From Thermoguttaceae bacterium (lineage in GTDB: Bacteria > Planctomycetota > Planctomycetia > Pirellulales > Thermoguttaceae), in the NCBI GenBank assembly GCA_017550965.1, contig JAFZNK010000015.1, positions 1 to 41,151 of the forward strand: a stretch of DNA of 41,151 nucleotides, in the 5' to 3' direction. The notes under the pieces are model-generated. The model was not told the DNA's origin and made no database searches. It worked only from the letters and a program-made list of their open reading frames with translations. The position numbers and the translations under genes were made by a program. Of the stretch, positions 32,880-41,151 are shown one piece after another; positions within the stretch are counted from its first letter, which is position 1, and every line of letters begins with the position of its first letter.

Positions 32880-35513
32880 ATGGACTTTCGTGTTAATTTT
32901 ATGAGTTTCTTTGGAAACAAAGTAGCAGGTTTTCGGCGATCTGAAAACGATTCGAATTCGCCGAAAAGAAAGGCTCTCAATTTTGAGCCCCTCGAAGAGC
33001 GGCAGCTCCTGTCGGCAGACGGCGGTCTGGTCGCAATCAGCGAAACCTATTCGTTCGATTCCAGCGACGCCTACATTTCGCAGGGGTCGACAATTGAATC
33101 TGTTTTGACCGTTGATTTCAGCGTCGACGACCTCGTCGCAGAAAACTTCTTAGACGCCCAATGCGAGTGTATGATCGACGATCTCATGGAATCGTTTGAC
33201 GACGAAGACTTCGTTCCTTACGAAGAAAACGACGTCGAAAACAGCTCGGAAGAAGTCGTTGCGACGCCTTTGACGTTCGACGACGTCGACCTCGAATCGC
33301 CAACGGAAGAAGACGAGACCGCGATTCAAGACGAAGAGGACTGCTACGATAGTATTGCGTCCCAATTCTTCTCCGGCGACGACGATTCAGAACGCGATTC
33401 GCAAGGCGACCGCTCCGGCGGCTCTGGCGGTAGCGGGGGATCGGGCGGGAGCGGCGGCTCAGGTGGGAGCGGGGGCTCAGGCGGGTCCGGCGGTTCGGGA
33501 GGATCCGGCGGGTCTGGCGGGACGCATAGCGAATGTTACTGCGCGCCTTGCATTGACGAATGGAGTCACGGACATTATACTTCGGACGAAACGACGATGA
33601 TGCTCACGTCCAGTACTCCCCTGACAATAACAGTCTGGGCGTCTGACGGCGACGATCCCTACGGTTCCGGTTTCGAAGATCTACAAATTCATGTGACTAT
33701 CGCCGGTATGACGACTCCGGTTAGGACTATGGACGGCAATTCTTACGTGTTCCAGTTCACGGTTAATATTTCGCAACCCGGAACGCTAACGGGCTCCTAT
33801 TACGTGTCCGATATCGACGGGCGAACGAGCGCCACAAGATATCTGGGTTTTGATCTGGTCCAGATCAACGGTTATGAGTACCAGGAAAAAGCTTCTGGAG
33901 AAACGGCTTACCACGCTCTCGAAGACACGCGCGTCGTCTGGAGTGAAAACGACAATCGAATGCGTTTTCTCACAACTCCGCAAATCAATTACGACGACCC
34001 TGTCCAGTTAGCCAGATTTTCCGGTCTTTTGGACTATCAGATCAAGGTCAAAGAATGGACCTGGAATCAGGCGACGTCAACTTACGTCCAGAGTTCTAAC
34101 TGGACGGATTATTACGGGGGCACAGGCGTCTACACTTTGAAAGTTGAGGCCTATAAAAAAGCTACGAATACTCTAGTTTATTCGTCAGGCGAGTTGCTGT
34201 ACTGTTTTAACAGAATCTTGTCCGTTGATTGGAATACAACGGACGAATACAGTGAGTCAAACGACGTTGTAGAAATACTGTCTGAAGCCTATAACAACAA
34301 TTGCTATGGCTTTGTGGAACAACCATTAGTCACGGACGTCAATAGCAACAATTACGGGAACCCCGGTCTGTTGAAAAACGTCGTTTATGTCAAGGTAACT
34401 TTACAACATCGAGTCCCACAAGGGTTAACTGGGACGGTGCATCTCGATTGGTTTGATCCCAATAATCCCATAGTACTCTATGACGAAAATAATCAACCGA
34501 TTCTACCCAACAATAATGGTAGTGGAATACGGGATAATTATGGGGATATGAGCGACTTATCCTCGACGACTATATCTTTTGGTAATGGAATTTACTACCA
34601 ATCAACGTCAGCTACTATCACAAATTCCCATCCGGGAGACAACTATGTAATCGTTGCCCATCCCAATAGTGGAGTCGTTGATCGCGTGTCTTTTGACGAG
34701 AACGGCGTACTCGGATTCCACGATTCTTCTAGCGGAAGCGGAGGCGTCGCAGGAAGCGGGGGTAACGCGGGAAGTGGGGGTAGTGTTTATCCTATGATAT
34801 CCCGTGTGTTTACAGTAAAAAGAACTCTTTGGATCGAGAGAGATCAACTTTCGTACCTAACGGATCCTAATGATCCCAATAGTAGAGAAACTGCAGATTC
34901 GCCTGCAATAGACGGTCAACTCACAACAGAATTAGCAAAAGCTTGTATAGTAGTTCAAGAATACCCTCAATCTTTACCTGCTGATTATATCATTGGGAAT
35001 GGACATCATTACACAAACGCGAGCAATCAAAGCGTGCTTTATAGTCATCGAAATTCTCCGGCGACAACAGATACCTTTTGGACAGTTTTAGTGGTCGGAG
35101 CTTTTGAGGCGGCTTATTACAACTTGAACAACGAATTAGTCATAGAGAATCATTGTGGTTACTATAGCTTTAACGATAAAACGGTTATGATCTTTAACGA
35201 GTTCATCAACGACCAAGTTGATTACTACGTTGACGTCGAGAATTACTATTTCTACCACACCATGTACTCTCCTTCTGAGATTGTATCTCTTAAAGAACAA
35301 TATAAGGAATTAGTCACTGAACGATTTCTTCTTCACGAAATAGGTCACGCTCTTGGGCTTGGTCACTTTACTGACCCCAACATAACAATTGATGTCATGA
35401 TAGGTACAATTACCTCGATTGACGAATGTTTTTCACCAGGTAATTTAATGTATACGTCACAGGAACTAAGAGAAATACAATCTATTTACGGACCGCATGA
35501 CCCGGAGCATTAA
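32880..35513 (+). CDS. Putative surface/secreted metzincin protease with LEPR-XLL-type N-terminus, copy 2
   Basis: An 877-residue paralogue of the 26665 product with the same architecture: basic N-terminus, FEPLEERQLLSADGG (35-49), acidic region (about 75-175), twelve SGG repeats (179-214), predicted beta-rich middle, a second short GSGG linker near residue 620, and a C-terminal zinc site HEIGHALGLGH (His819 first) with NLMYTSQELREIQSIYG (Met857), a matrixin-like Met-turn. The N-terminal 180 residues and the last 150 are better conserved between the two copies than the middle. GAAAGGA precedes the ATG; a second in-frame ATG lies seven codons later. The SHD1 gene 4 starts 43 bases after the stop. 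Confidence 0.82.
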   Translation: MDFRVNFMSFFGNKVAGFRRSENDSNSPKRKALNFEPLEERQLLSADGGLVAISETYSFDSSDAYISQGSTIESVLTVDFSVDDLVAENFLDAQCECMIDDLMESFDDEDFVPYEENDVENSSEEVVATPLTFDDVDLESPTEEDETAIQDEEDCYDSIASQFFSGDDDSERDSQGDRSGGSGGSGGSGGSGGSGGSGGSGGSGGSGGSGGSGGTHSECYCAPCIDEWSHGHYTSDETTMMLTSSTPLTITVWASDGDDPYGSGFEDLQIHVTIAGMTTPVRTMDGNSYVFQFTVNISQPGTLTGSYYVSDIDGRTSATRYLGFDLVQINGYEYQEKASGETAYHALEDTRVVWSENDNRMRFLTTPQINYDDPVQLARFSGLLDYQIKVKEWTWNQATSTYVQSSNWTDYYGGTGVYTLKVEAYKKATNTLVYSSGELLYCFNRILSVDWNTTDEYSESNDVVEILSEAYNNNCYGFVEQPLVTDVNSNNYGNPGLLKNVVYVKVTLQHRVPQGLTGTVHLDWFDPNNPIVLYDENNQPILPNNNGSGIRDNYGDMSDLSSTTISFGNGIYYQSTSATITNSHPGDNYVIVAHPNSGVVDRVSFDENGVLGFHDSSSGSGGVAGSGGNAGSGGSVYPMISRVFTVKRTLWIERDQLSYLTDPNDPNSRETADSPAIDGQLTTELAKACIVVQEYPQSLPADYIIGNGHHYTNASNQSVLYSHRNSPATTDTFWTVLVVGAFEAAYYNLNNELVIENHCGYYSFNDKTVMIFNEFINDQVDYYVDVENYYFYHTMYSPSEIVSLKEQYKELVTERFLLHEIGHALGLGHFTDPNITIDVMIGTITSIDECFSPGNLMYTSQELREIQSIYGPHDPEH
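33414..33521 (+). repeat. SGG-coding repeat, twelve units
   Basis: Twelve units of 9 bases encoding Ser-Gly-Gly with varied codons, three units fewer than in the sister gene. Confidence 0.95.
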
Positions 35514-35556
35514 TGCAAGACGTTATCACTGTTTTACCCTAAAAAGGAGATATGTT

Positions 35557-36642
35557 ATGAAAAGTTTATTAAAAGATATCTTCATGATAGCGTTTACGAT
35601 AATAGGCACTATTTCATGTGAGAATATGGTTTACAGTCAATCAAAGGAAGCGACCGTCATAGAACAAGCCGACGTCGACAATCCGGATTTAAAGCTTACG
35701 CTAGAAATCTACCCAACCGAAATCTATTACGGAGACGTCGTCTATTTTGCGGCGTATTATAACAACGTCTCCGATAAGAGTAGCGTCAATTGCATAGATC
35801 ATGGCAACCTCCCGGCGTTTATTAACTACCCCGGTTGCGTTAAGATTTCAAGTCCGCAACTTGAACGCGAATATCTGTGGCGCCCCGAAAACACATCGGG
35901 CGGGATTCCGTCTCTTATGACGACGTACGCTAGTATTCCGCCTGGGAAAAGACGTCCGGCCGGCAGCGCCGACGTCGAGCTTCCGCCTCTTGAAGATTGG
36001 AACGATCCTTTCTGGAAAGAATTAAGAGAAAAAATGACTCCGGACGGAATCGTCTGCCAATTTCAGATTACGCAACGCTTAGGAATCCGCCAGGACGCAA
36101 AAAACGTCGTTTTTACGCAAGACATTTTGATAAAACCGCGCCCGGAAGAAGAAACGGCTCTTCTGGACAAGTGGTTTCACGACACGCCGGAGGATTATTT
36201 TCCGAAACAAAGCGAATTAACTAAAAGGTCCAACATTTTTCCATCTAAAAAATATGACGGCGACTCTGTCGTCATTAACGGAGAAGAGTATAAACTATGG
36301 CCTTTTGTACGAAGCATAGCCTTCAAAAAACCGTTTATTCCCAACTTCCCAACGTCTCTTGAAGGTTGGCGAGCGTTGGATTCGAAATTCTGCGACAGCA
36401 CGTTGCACGACGACATAAAATATACGTGCCTCATGCTGGAATTCTTTGAGGCGGACAGCGACAGGACGGAACAGGCGAAAAATGATTTGACCGATTGGCT
36501 CGAAACGCTTCCGGATGTTCAAAGGTCGTTTTTTATGATACGTCTTCTGAATGAAGGTTACTCTTTCCAAAACACTCCGCTTGCCGATAAGTACCGGGTT
36601 TTGGGAGAACATTACCATTTGCCTAAGGATTTTCTGCCATAG
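35557..36642 (+). CDS. Secreted SHD1-family protein 4, truncated (no SHD1 domain)
   Basis: A 361-residue paralogue and second gene of the second protease-SHD1 pair. The ATG at 35557 follows AAGGAGA. Signal peptide as in the family, with Cys21 and cleavage after VYS. All family blocks are present up to LPDVQRSFFMIRLLNEGYSFQNTPLADKYR, but the frame then ends in HYHLPKDFLP. The roughly 100 C-terminal residues with the SHD1-like domain are missing, and no shifted remnant of that domain is found downstream. It is either a decaying copy or a shorter functional variant. Its strong ribosome binding site and intact upstream part argue that it is still expressed. Confidence 0.75.
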   Translation: MKSLLKDIFMIAFTIIGTISCENMVYSQSKEATVIEQADVDNPDLKLTLEIYPTEIYYGDVVYFAAYYNNVSDKSSVNCIDHGNLPAFINYPGCVKISSPQLEREYLWRPENTSGGIPSLMTTYASIPPGKRRPAGSADVELPPLEDWNDPFWKELREKMTPDGIVCQFQITQRLGIRQDAKNVVFTQDILIKPRPEEETALLDKWFHDTPEDYFPKQSELTKRSNIFPSKKYDGDSVVINGEEYKLWPFVRSIAFKKPFIPNFPTSLEGWRALDSKFCDSTLHDDIKYTCLMLEFFEADSDRTEQAKNDLTDWLETLPDVQRSFFMIRLLNEGYSFQNTPLADKYRVLGEHYHLPKDFLP

Positions 36643-37006
36643 CGTTTGTTCAGGGCAAGCTTGTTGAACGCTTGTCTCCAATGCGCGAGACAAGCGCAAC
36701 AGTTCCGTATTTTAGACGTTCTTTAATTTAGAGCAACGGTTGTCGACGCCTTTCTCGACATCGAAGCAAAATTCGAATCAAGACGTAATGCAGGAAGCTT
36801 GCGTTTTACCAGATCGTTTACTCGATGGAAATCAACAATTTACCAACAGCGAACGTCGTTCAATTCAGTCTCAATCCAAACCCTTTTAACCTAAAGAGAG
36901 CTTGCAGAGAACTTTCAATCGCATACGTCAAATAGTATAACGTTGAGAACGCTTAAAAGAAGGTTCTCCGCCTTGCGCGAAACTTCACATCGAGAAAGAA
37001 TACGCT
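36643..37006. other. Intergenic stretch between SHD1 genes 4 and 5
   Basis: Contains a 9-bp hairpin (36669-36677 with 36688-36696) without an immediate T run. A block near 36745-36775 (GACGCCTTTCTCGACATCGA) resembles the 3' flank of SHD1 gene 1, a remnant of duplication. A weak promoter-like pair, TTTCAA (36913) and TATAAC (36936), 17 bases apart, precedes gene 5. No gene is supported. Confidence 0.5.
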
Positions 37007-38473
37007 ATGAAAAAACTCAATATAATTATTGCGACGATTGGTTTGTCGCTGATGGGCGCGACGTTACGCGCAGAATCCAATTCGGAAGAATCGCAAATCG
37101 TTACGTTTGAAATGAACGACGATAGCGACGCCCCGAAAGGATTGAAATACACGCTGGAACTCTATCCGAAAGAAATCCTTTTGGGGGATGTCGTCTACCT
37201 GGCGACCTATGTTGAAAACGTGTCCGACGAAACGTTTAAAGATTTCCCTGATTTGGGAGAGCGTCAAATTGGCAAACATTTTATCAAAAGAATCAATATT
37301 TCGTCAAAGAGCCTTTCGGAAGAGGGCGCCTGGAGTCTAATTCTAAAAGACTACGCTTGGATTCCTGAATCAGAAACCGAAGAGTACGATTATTGGAATC
37401 TTCCCAAAAGGGATCTTCCGGCGGGAGAAAAACGTCTGTGTGAACTAGCGGCGATTGAATTTCCTCCTCTTGAAGATTGGGAGAAAGTCCTCTGGTTGTG
37501 TTTAAAGGAAAACGTTACGTCCGACGGCGTCGTTTGCCAACTTCAAATTACGTGTCAGTTTCCCTACAACGCGAACGACGAGTACGACGACGTAAGTTCC
37601 AGTTCCTCCCAAGTCCGTATTCTAAGGCATTCCCAATGGGGAATTTATAGATTTCAAGACAAAACGGCAACGCAAAATATTGTCGTTAAGCCGCGTCCGG
37701 AAAAAGAAACAAACGTTCTCGACAAATGGTATAATTATACGCCGGAGGAACTGTTTCCCAGGGATACGAAGACGGGGAATAAAGGCTTCGACGACATTCA
37801 TCGAAGAAAAGTCGACGACGAGTATTTTATCGAAATCAACGGCCTAAAATACGACCCCTGCCGCTTTACAAGGACGGGGTTCCGAAAACCTTCAATTCCC
37901 AATAACCCGACGACGCTCGAAGGTTGGCGTAATCTGGACGACAAAATGTGCGACAGTACGATGCGCGACGAAGTAAGATTGACCCGTTTGCTACTGGAGT
38001 ACTATTCCGCCGACGAAACAAAGACGGAACAGACCAAAAGGGAACTGATCGATTGGCTGACGTCGCTTCCCGACCCGCAACGCGTCGTTTTTCTCGCTTT
38101 TATCGTCAACGAAGGCGTCGTCTACTTCTGCCAGACGCCGTTTGCCGATAAAAGCCTCGATTTATTACGGGGCGTCTTTGATCTTCTGCCCGAGCCGCTC
38201 AAGACGAGGGTTTGCGACTTTGAAAAGAAGGTTCCGTCGCCAGAAGAACTCGCCGACGGCTCGAAAGAGACGCCCGACGGGTTTCGGGTATGGACCTACA
38301 AAGGACAAATTGGCAAGGAAAAAATCTGGGCAAAATTCGTTCAACGTTACAGAGACGAGAAAGACGTCTGTCTGGAATTCCGCGACGGCAGTTCCGAAGC
38401 TCTGTACTCGTCTCAACTTAGCGACGAGGACAAAAACTATATTCGGGAGAAGCAAAAGAACGCTCAACAGTAA
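37007..38473 (+). CDS. Secreted SHD1-domain family protein 5
   Basis: A 488-residue, more diverged paralogue. Signal peptide with cleavage after LRA (about residue 22). Ig-like start YTLELYPKEILLGDVVYLATYVENVSDETF, then PPLEDWEKVLWLCLKENVTSDGVVCQLQ with a Trp/Cys change, KPRPEKETNVLDKWYNYTPEE, IPNNPTTLEGWRNLDDKMCDST, LIDWLTSLPDPQRVVF and PFADKSLDLLRGVFD. The C-terminal SHD1-like domain is the clearest of the six: FRVWTYKG, KIWAKFVQRY, VCLEFRDGSSEALYSSQLSDEDKNYI. An insertion rich in Asp, Tyr and Ser lies at about residues 185-205. Ribosome binding site GAGAAAG. It is followed after 64 bases by family member 6, probably in one operon. Confidence 0.82.
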   Translation: MKKLNIIIATIGLSLMGATLRAESNSEESQIVTFEMNDDSDAPKGLKYTLELYPKEILLGDVVYLATYVENVSDETFKDFPDLGERQIGKHFIKRINISSKSLSEEGAWSLILKDYAWIPESETEEYDYWNLPKRDLPAGEKRLCELAAIEFPPLEDWEKVLWLCLKENVTSDGVVCQLQITCQFPYNANDEYDDVSSSSSQVRILRHSQWGIYRFQDKTATQNIVVKPRPEKETNVLDKWYNYTPEELFPRDTKTGNKGFDDIHRRKVDDEYFIEINGLKYDPCRFTRTGFRKPSIPNNPTTLEGWRNLDDKMCDSTMRDEVRLTRLLLEYYSADETKTEQTKRELIDWLTSLPDPQRVVFLAFIVNEGVVYFCQTPFADKSLDLLRGVFDLLPEPLKTRVCDFEKKVPSPEELADGSKETPDGFRVWTYKGQIGKEKIWAKFVQRYRDEKDVCLEFRDGSSEALYSSQLSDEDKNYIREKQKNAQQ

Positions 38474-38537
38474 AGAGACGGAGAGATTTTGTTCCCGAAG
38501 ATAAACGCTTAACGACCACGTTTGCAAAGGCAAGTCC

Positions 38538-40055
38538 ATGATGAAGAACTATTGTTTGAGCGCAGTCGTCGCCGTTCTTTTACTAAGCGCGGGGGGATTC
38601 CGCGCGGACTACGCTCAGGAAAGTTCAAAGGAAACCGCGATTGTAGAGAGCGACCATGCCGTTTTTCCCGACGGTTTGAAACTCACGCTGGAAGTTTGTC
38701 CGACGGAAATCTACATGGGGGACGTCGTCTTTTTGGCGTTGTGTCTTGAAAACGCGTCCGACAAAACGTTCGACAATTTCGCCAGTATCGAAGACCGCCT
38801 GAAAAGCGGGCGTCGCCTTGGCCGTATAAGCGTTTCGTGTTCGCAATTGGAAAACGAATACGCGTGGAGTCCGGACGCCGACGCCGAGGCTCGAAGCGCT
38901 CTCGCCATGGATTTGGACATGAGTCTACGCGGCGGCATGGCGGCGAGCGGCATGGCTACGAGCGCGGCGACGAGCGCTCCCAGTCCGGACGCCTCGAGTC
39001 GGAAACCGTTTCAACCCGGCGAAAAACTGCAGTTGGGCAAGGAGGGAGTTCAACTCCCTCCTTTTGAAGAATGGAACGATCCTTTTTGGAAAGAGTTAAG
39101 AGCGAATCTTTCTCCCGAAGGGATCGTCTGCGCGTTTCAGGTCGTTCAGTATTTCGATCTTAATACCGGCGAACAACGTCGGGAAGTCTTCACGCTGAAT
39201 ATCAGGATTAAACCGCGCCCGGAAGACGAAACGCGCTTTATTGAACGGCTGAGCGACGTCGCGTCAAAGAAACGGCTTCCGGACGACCGCGGCGTCGAAA
39301 AGACGGTCAACGGCGTTTCGCCGCCCCAAAACGACGACTCCGTCGTCGTGAACGGAATAAAATATAACCTCAGCCGTTTTGTGAGAACGACCGCGTCAAT
39401 CAGGCCGTTCCTTCCGAATAATCAGACGGCGCTCGACGACTGGAGAGCGCTGGACGCAAAATTCCGAGTCGGCACGTTGCGCGACGACGTAACGTTCACG
39501 CGTTTGCTGTTAGAGTATTTCGAAGCGGACGCCGACGCGGCGGAAACGCCGAAAAAAGAGTTGATCGATTGGCTTGAAGCGCTTCCGGAAGTTCAGAAAT
39601 CGTTTTTTGCCGAGAAAATCGTTCTCGAAGGCGCGTCGTTTTTCTGTCAGACTCCGCTCGCCGGGAAAAGTCGCGCGCTTTTACACGCCGTTTACGATTC
39701 TCTCGACGACAAATGGAAGATACTCGTCTACAATGTCGACAGGGAGACGTATCGAAAAACGCCCCTGACGCCCCCGGAAGGGTACGTTCCCCCGCCGACG
39801 CGTTGGGAACAACGCAGGCCGACCGAAGAAGAGATCGCGAACGGGTCCAGAACGTTAAAAGACGGCTGTCGGATGTGGTTCTATCAGGGCGTCGCCGGCG
39901 AGGAAATTATCGCCGCTAAAGTGATACGATTGAACGAAAAGACCAACGAAGTTATTCTCAAAGATCGGTTCGGATATATGATAAGTCTGGACTTCGCCAA
40001 ATTCAGCAAAGAAGATCAGGAGTTTATCTTAGAGTATCATAACCTCGAGCTTTAA
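38538..40055 (+). CDS. Secreted SHD1-domain family protein 6
   Basis: A 505-residue paralogue. Two adjacent ATG codons can serve as start. Signal peptide ends near YAQ (residue 27). Ig-like start LKLTLEVCPTEIYMGDVVFLALCLENASDKTF. At residues 115-155 it has a low-complexity insertion rich in Ala, Ser and Met (GGMAASGMATSAATSAP), absent from the other paralogues. Then PPFEEWNDPFWKELRANLSPEG, KPRPEDETRFIERL, FLPNNQTALDDWRALDAKF and LIDWLEALPEVQKSFF. The C-terminal SHD1-like domain (GCRMWFYQG, IIAAKVIRLNE, LDFAKFSKEDQEFILEYHNLEL) and the 3' flank match family member 2 almost exactly, which indicates a segmental duplication. GGCAAG precedes the ATG. Confidence 0.82.
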   Translation: MMKNYCLSAVVAVLLLSAGGFRADYAQESSKETAIVESDHAVFPDGLKLTLEVCPTEIYMGDVVFLALCLENASDKTFDNFASIEDRLKSGRRLGRISVSCSQLENEYAWSPDADAEARSALAMDLDMSLRGGMAASGMATSAATSAPSPDASSRKPFQPGEKLQLGKEGVQLPPFEEWNDPFWKELRANLSPEGIVCAFQVVQYFDLNTGEQRREVFTLNIRIKPRPEDETRFIERLSDVASKKRLPDDRGVEKTVNGVSPPQNDDSVVVNGIKYNLSRFVRTTASIRPFLPNNQTALDDWRALDAKFRVGTLRDDVTFTRLLLEYFEADADAAETPKKELIDWLEALPEVQKSFFAEKIVLEGASFFCQTPLAGKSRALLHAVYDSLDDKWKILVYNVDRETYRKTPLTPPEGYVPPPTRWEQRRPTEEEIANGSRTLKDGCRMWFYQGVAGEEIIAAKVIRLNEKTNEVILKDRFGYMISLDFAKFSKEDQEFILEYHNLEL

Positions 40056-40062
40056 GAACAAG

Positions 40063-40082
40063 CCGGGGATGAAAATCCCCGG
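40063..40082 (+). repeat. GAAA-tetraloop hairpin repeat, copy 2
   Basis: Identical to the stem-loop at 26337-26356 and at the same distance from the end of an SHD1 gene. A truncated copy follows at about 40257-40275. Confidence 0.8.
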
Positions 40083-40134
40083 ACGGCGCAAATAACGCGA
40101 AACGTCGATTTAAAAGCGGTAAAAATCGAACCCG

Positions 40135-40216
40135 CCGCCGCGCGACGAAGCGGCCAAGGCCGCGAGGCGTCAACTCCGCCGCAGGCGGAAAGCCGCCTCC
40201 ATTGGGGGCGGACAAA
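40135..40216 (+). repeat. 82-bp structured repeat, copy 2
   Basis: Nearly identical to 26390-26471, with the same nested hairpins. Open frames through it on the minus strand give the same peptide in both copies only because the DNA is conserved; there is no ribosome binding site. Confidence 0.88.
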
Positions 40217-40365
40217 CGTTGATTTTGGCGACGCCTCAGAAAAGCCGTCCGGGCAAGCCGGGGATGAAAATCCCGAATTTATAGCGGAGACTTAAAACAA
40301 GCCGTCCGGGGCTTTGCAGCCACGGCTTGAAAACGTCGTTCAGGGCGACGCCTCAAAAAGCGCAA

Positions 40366-40702
40366 TCCGGGGCTTAACAGCCCCGGCTTCTTTTTAGACG
40401 ATCAGAGCGTAGCCTCAAGAAACGCCGTCCGGGGCTTTGCAGCCCCGGCTTCTTTTTAGACGATCAGAGCGTAGCCTCAAGAAACACCGTCCGGGGCTGT
40501 GCAGCCCCGGCTTATTTTTAGACGATCAGAGCGTAGCCTCAAGAAACGCTGTCCGGGGCTTTGTAGCTCGGCTTATTTTTAGACGATCAGAGCGACGCCT
40601 CAAGAAACGCTGTCCGGGGCTTTACAGCCCCGGCTTCTTTTTAGACGATCAGAGCGACGCCTCAAGCAACGCTGTCCGGGGCTTTGCAGCCCCGGCTTCA
40701 AC
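40366..40702 (+). repeat. 62-bp tandem array of terminator-like hairpins
   Basis: Five complete units (starts at 40366, 40428, 40490, 40552, 40613) with 61-62-bp period and a partial sixth at 40675. Each begins TCCGGGGCT...AGCCCCGG, a strong hairpin, followed in most by CTTCTTTTTAGACGATCAGAG and a CCTCAAGAAACGC block. On the plus strand each unit resembles a rho-independent terminator. Degenerate copies extend back to about 40240. Confidence 0.92.
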
Positions 40703-40707
40703 GTTAA

Positions 40708-41151
<444 letters not shown>

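Noticed and set aside
32611..32904. A 97-codon frame before the second protease gene.
   Set aside because: No ribosome binding site, no counterpart in front of the sister gene and it overlaps the protease start.
40024..40215. A minus-strand peptide found both here and at 26384-26566.
   Set aside because: The identity comes from the conserved 82-bp structured repeat; frames are unequal in length and lack translation signals.

Overview
The window looks like a chromosome segment of a planctomycete (Planctomycetota), probably a fermentative, host- or gut-associated member of the Pirellulales/Thermoguttaceae type. The lineage call rests on three things: a DUF1559 prepilin-like protein with a terminal H-x9-DG motif, two large proteins with an N-terminal LEPR-XLL-type motif (FEPLEER..LLSADGG), and a family of secreted proteins ending in an SHD1-like domain. 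An ADP-forming acetate-CoA ligase suggests acetate fermentation. The exact taxon is inference.

Left part (1-14.5 kb) is mostly housekeeping. It holds galE, tRNA-Arg(CCT), an AT-rich cluster of four tiny minus-strand genes (three sharing the tail FLPDD-RPKGIPKL), an ADP-forming acetate-CoA ligase, a clpP1-clpP2 pair, a DUF1559 protein with its small lipoprotein, a coiled-coil lipoprotein followed by a large RND/MMPL transporter, and a Phd-Doc toxin-antitoxin pair. Several clear sigma70-like promoters and hairpin-plus-T-run terminators delimit these units.

Middle part (14.5-22.5 kb) is organised around a REP-associated tyrosine transposase (RAYT). The gene is flanked by inverted, hairpin-forming REP-like elements and a 31-bp tandem array, with more REP copies about 7 kb away. 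Within the same stretch lie sbcD-sbcC (DNA hairpin nuclease) and a FAD-dependent phytoene-desaturase-like oxidoreductase, all on the minus strand.

Right part (22.5-40 kb) is the accessory region and the most interesting one. Six paralogous secreted proteins (predicted Ig-like N-terminus, conserved middle, C-terminal SHD1 domain) alternate with two paralogous surface or secreted metalloproteases (LEPR-XLL-type N-terminus, Ser-Gly-Gly repeat linker, metzincin HExGHxxGxxH motif). The protease-SHD1 pair occurs twice. A GT4-like glycosyltransferase, a fossil of its 5' end, three copies of a conserved leader and copies of shared downstream repeats show that the locus grew by repeated segmental duplication followed by decay. 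The protein products probably act together outside the cytoplasm; their actual function is unknown.

The right edge (40.7-41.15 kb) is the 3' end of rpoC on the minus strand, separated from the last SHD1 gene by a tandem array of 62-bp units that each carry a terminator-like hairpin.
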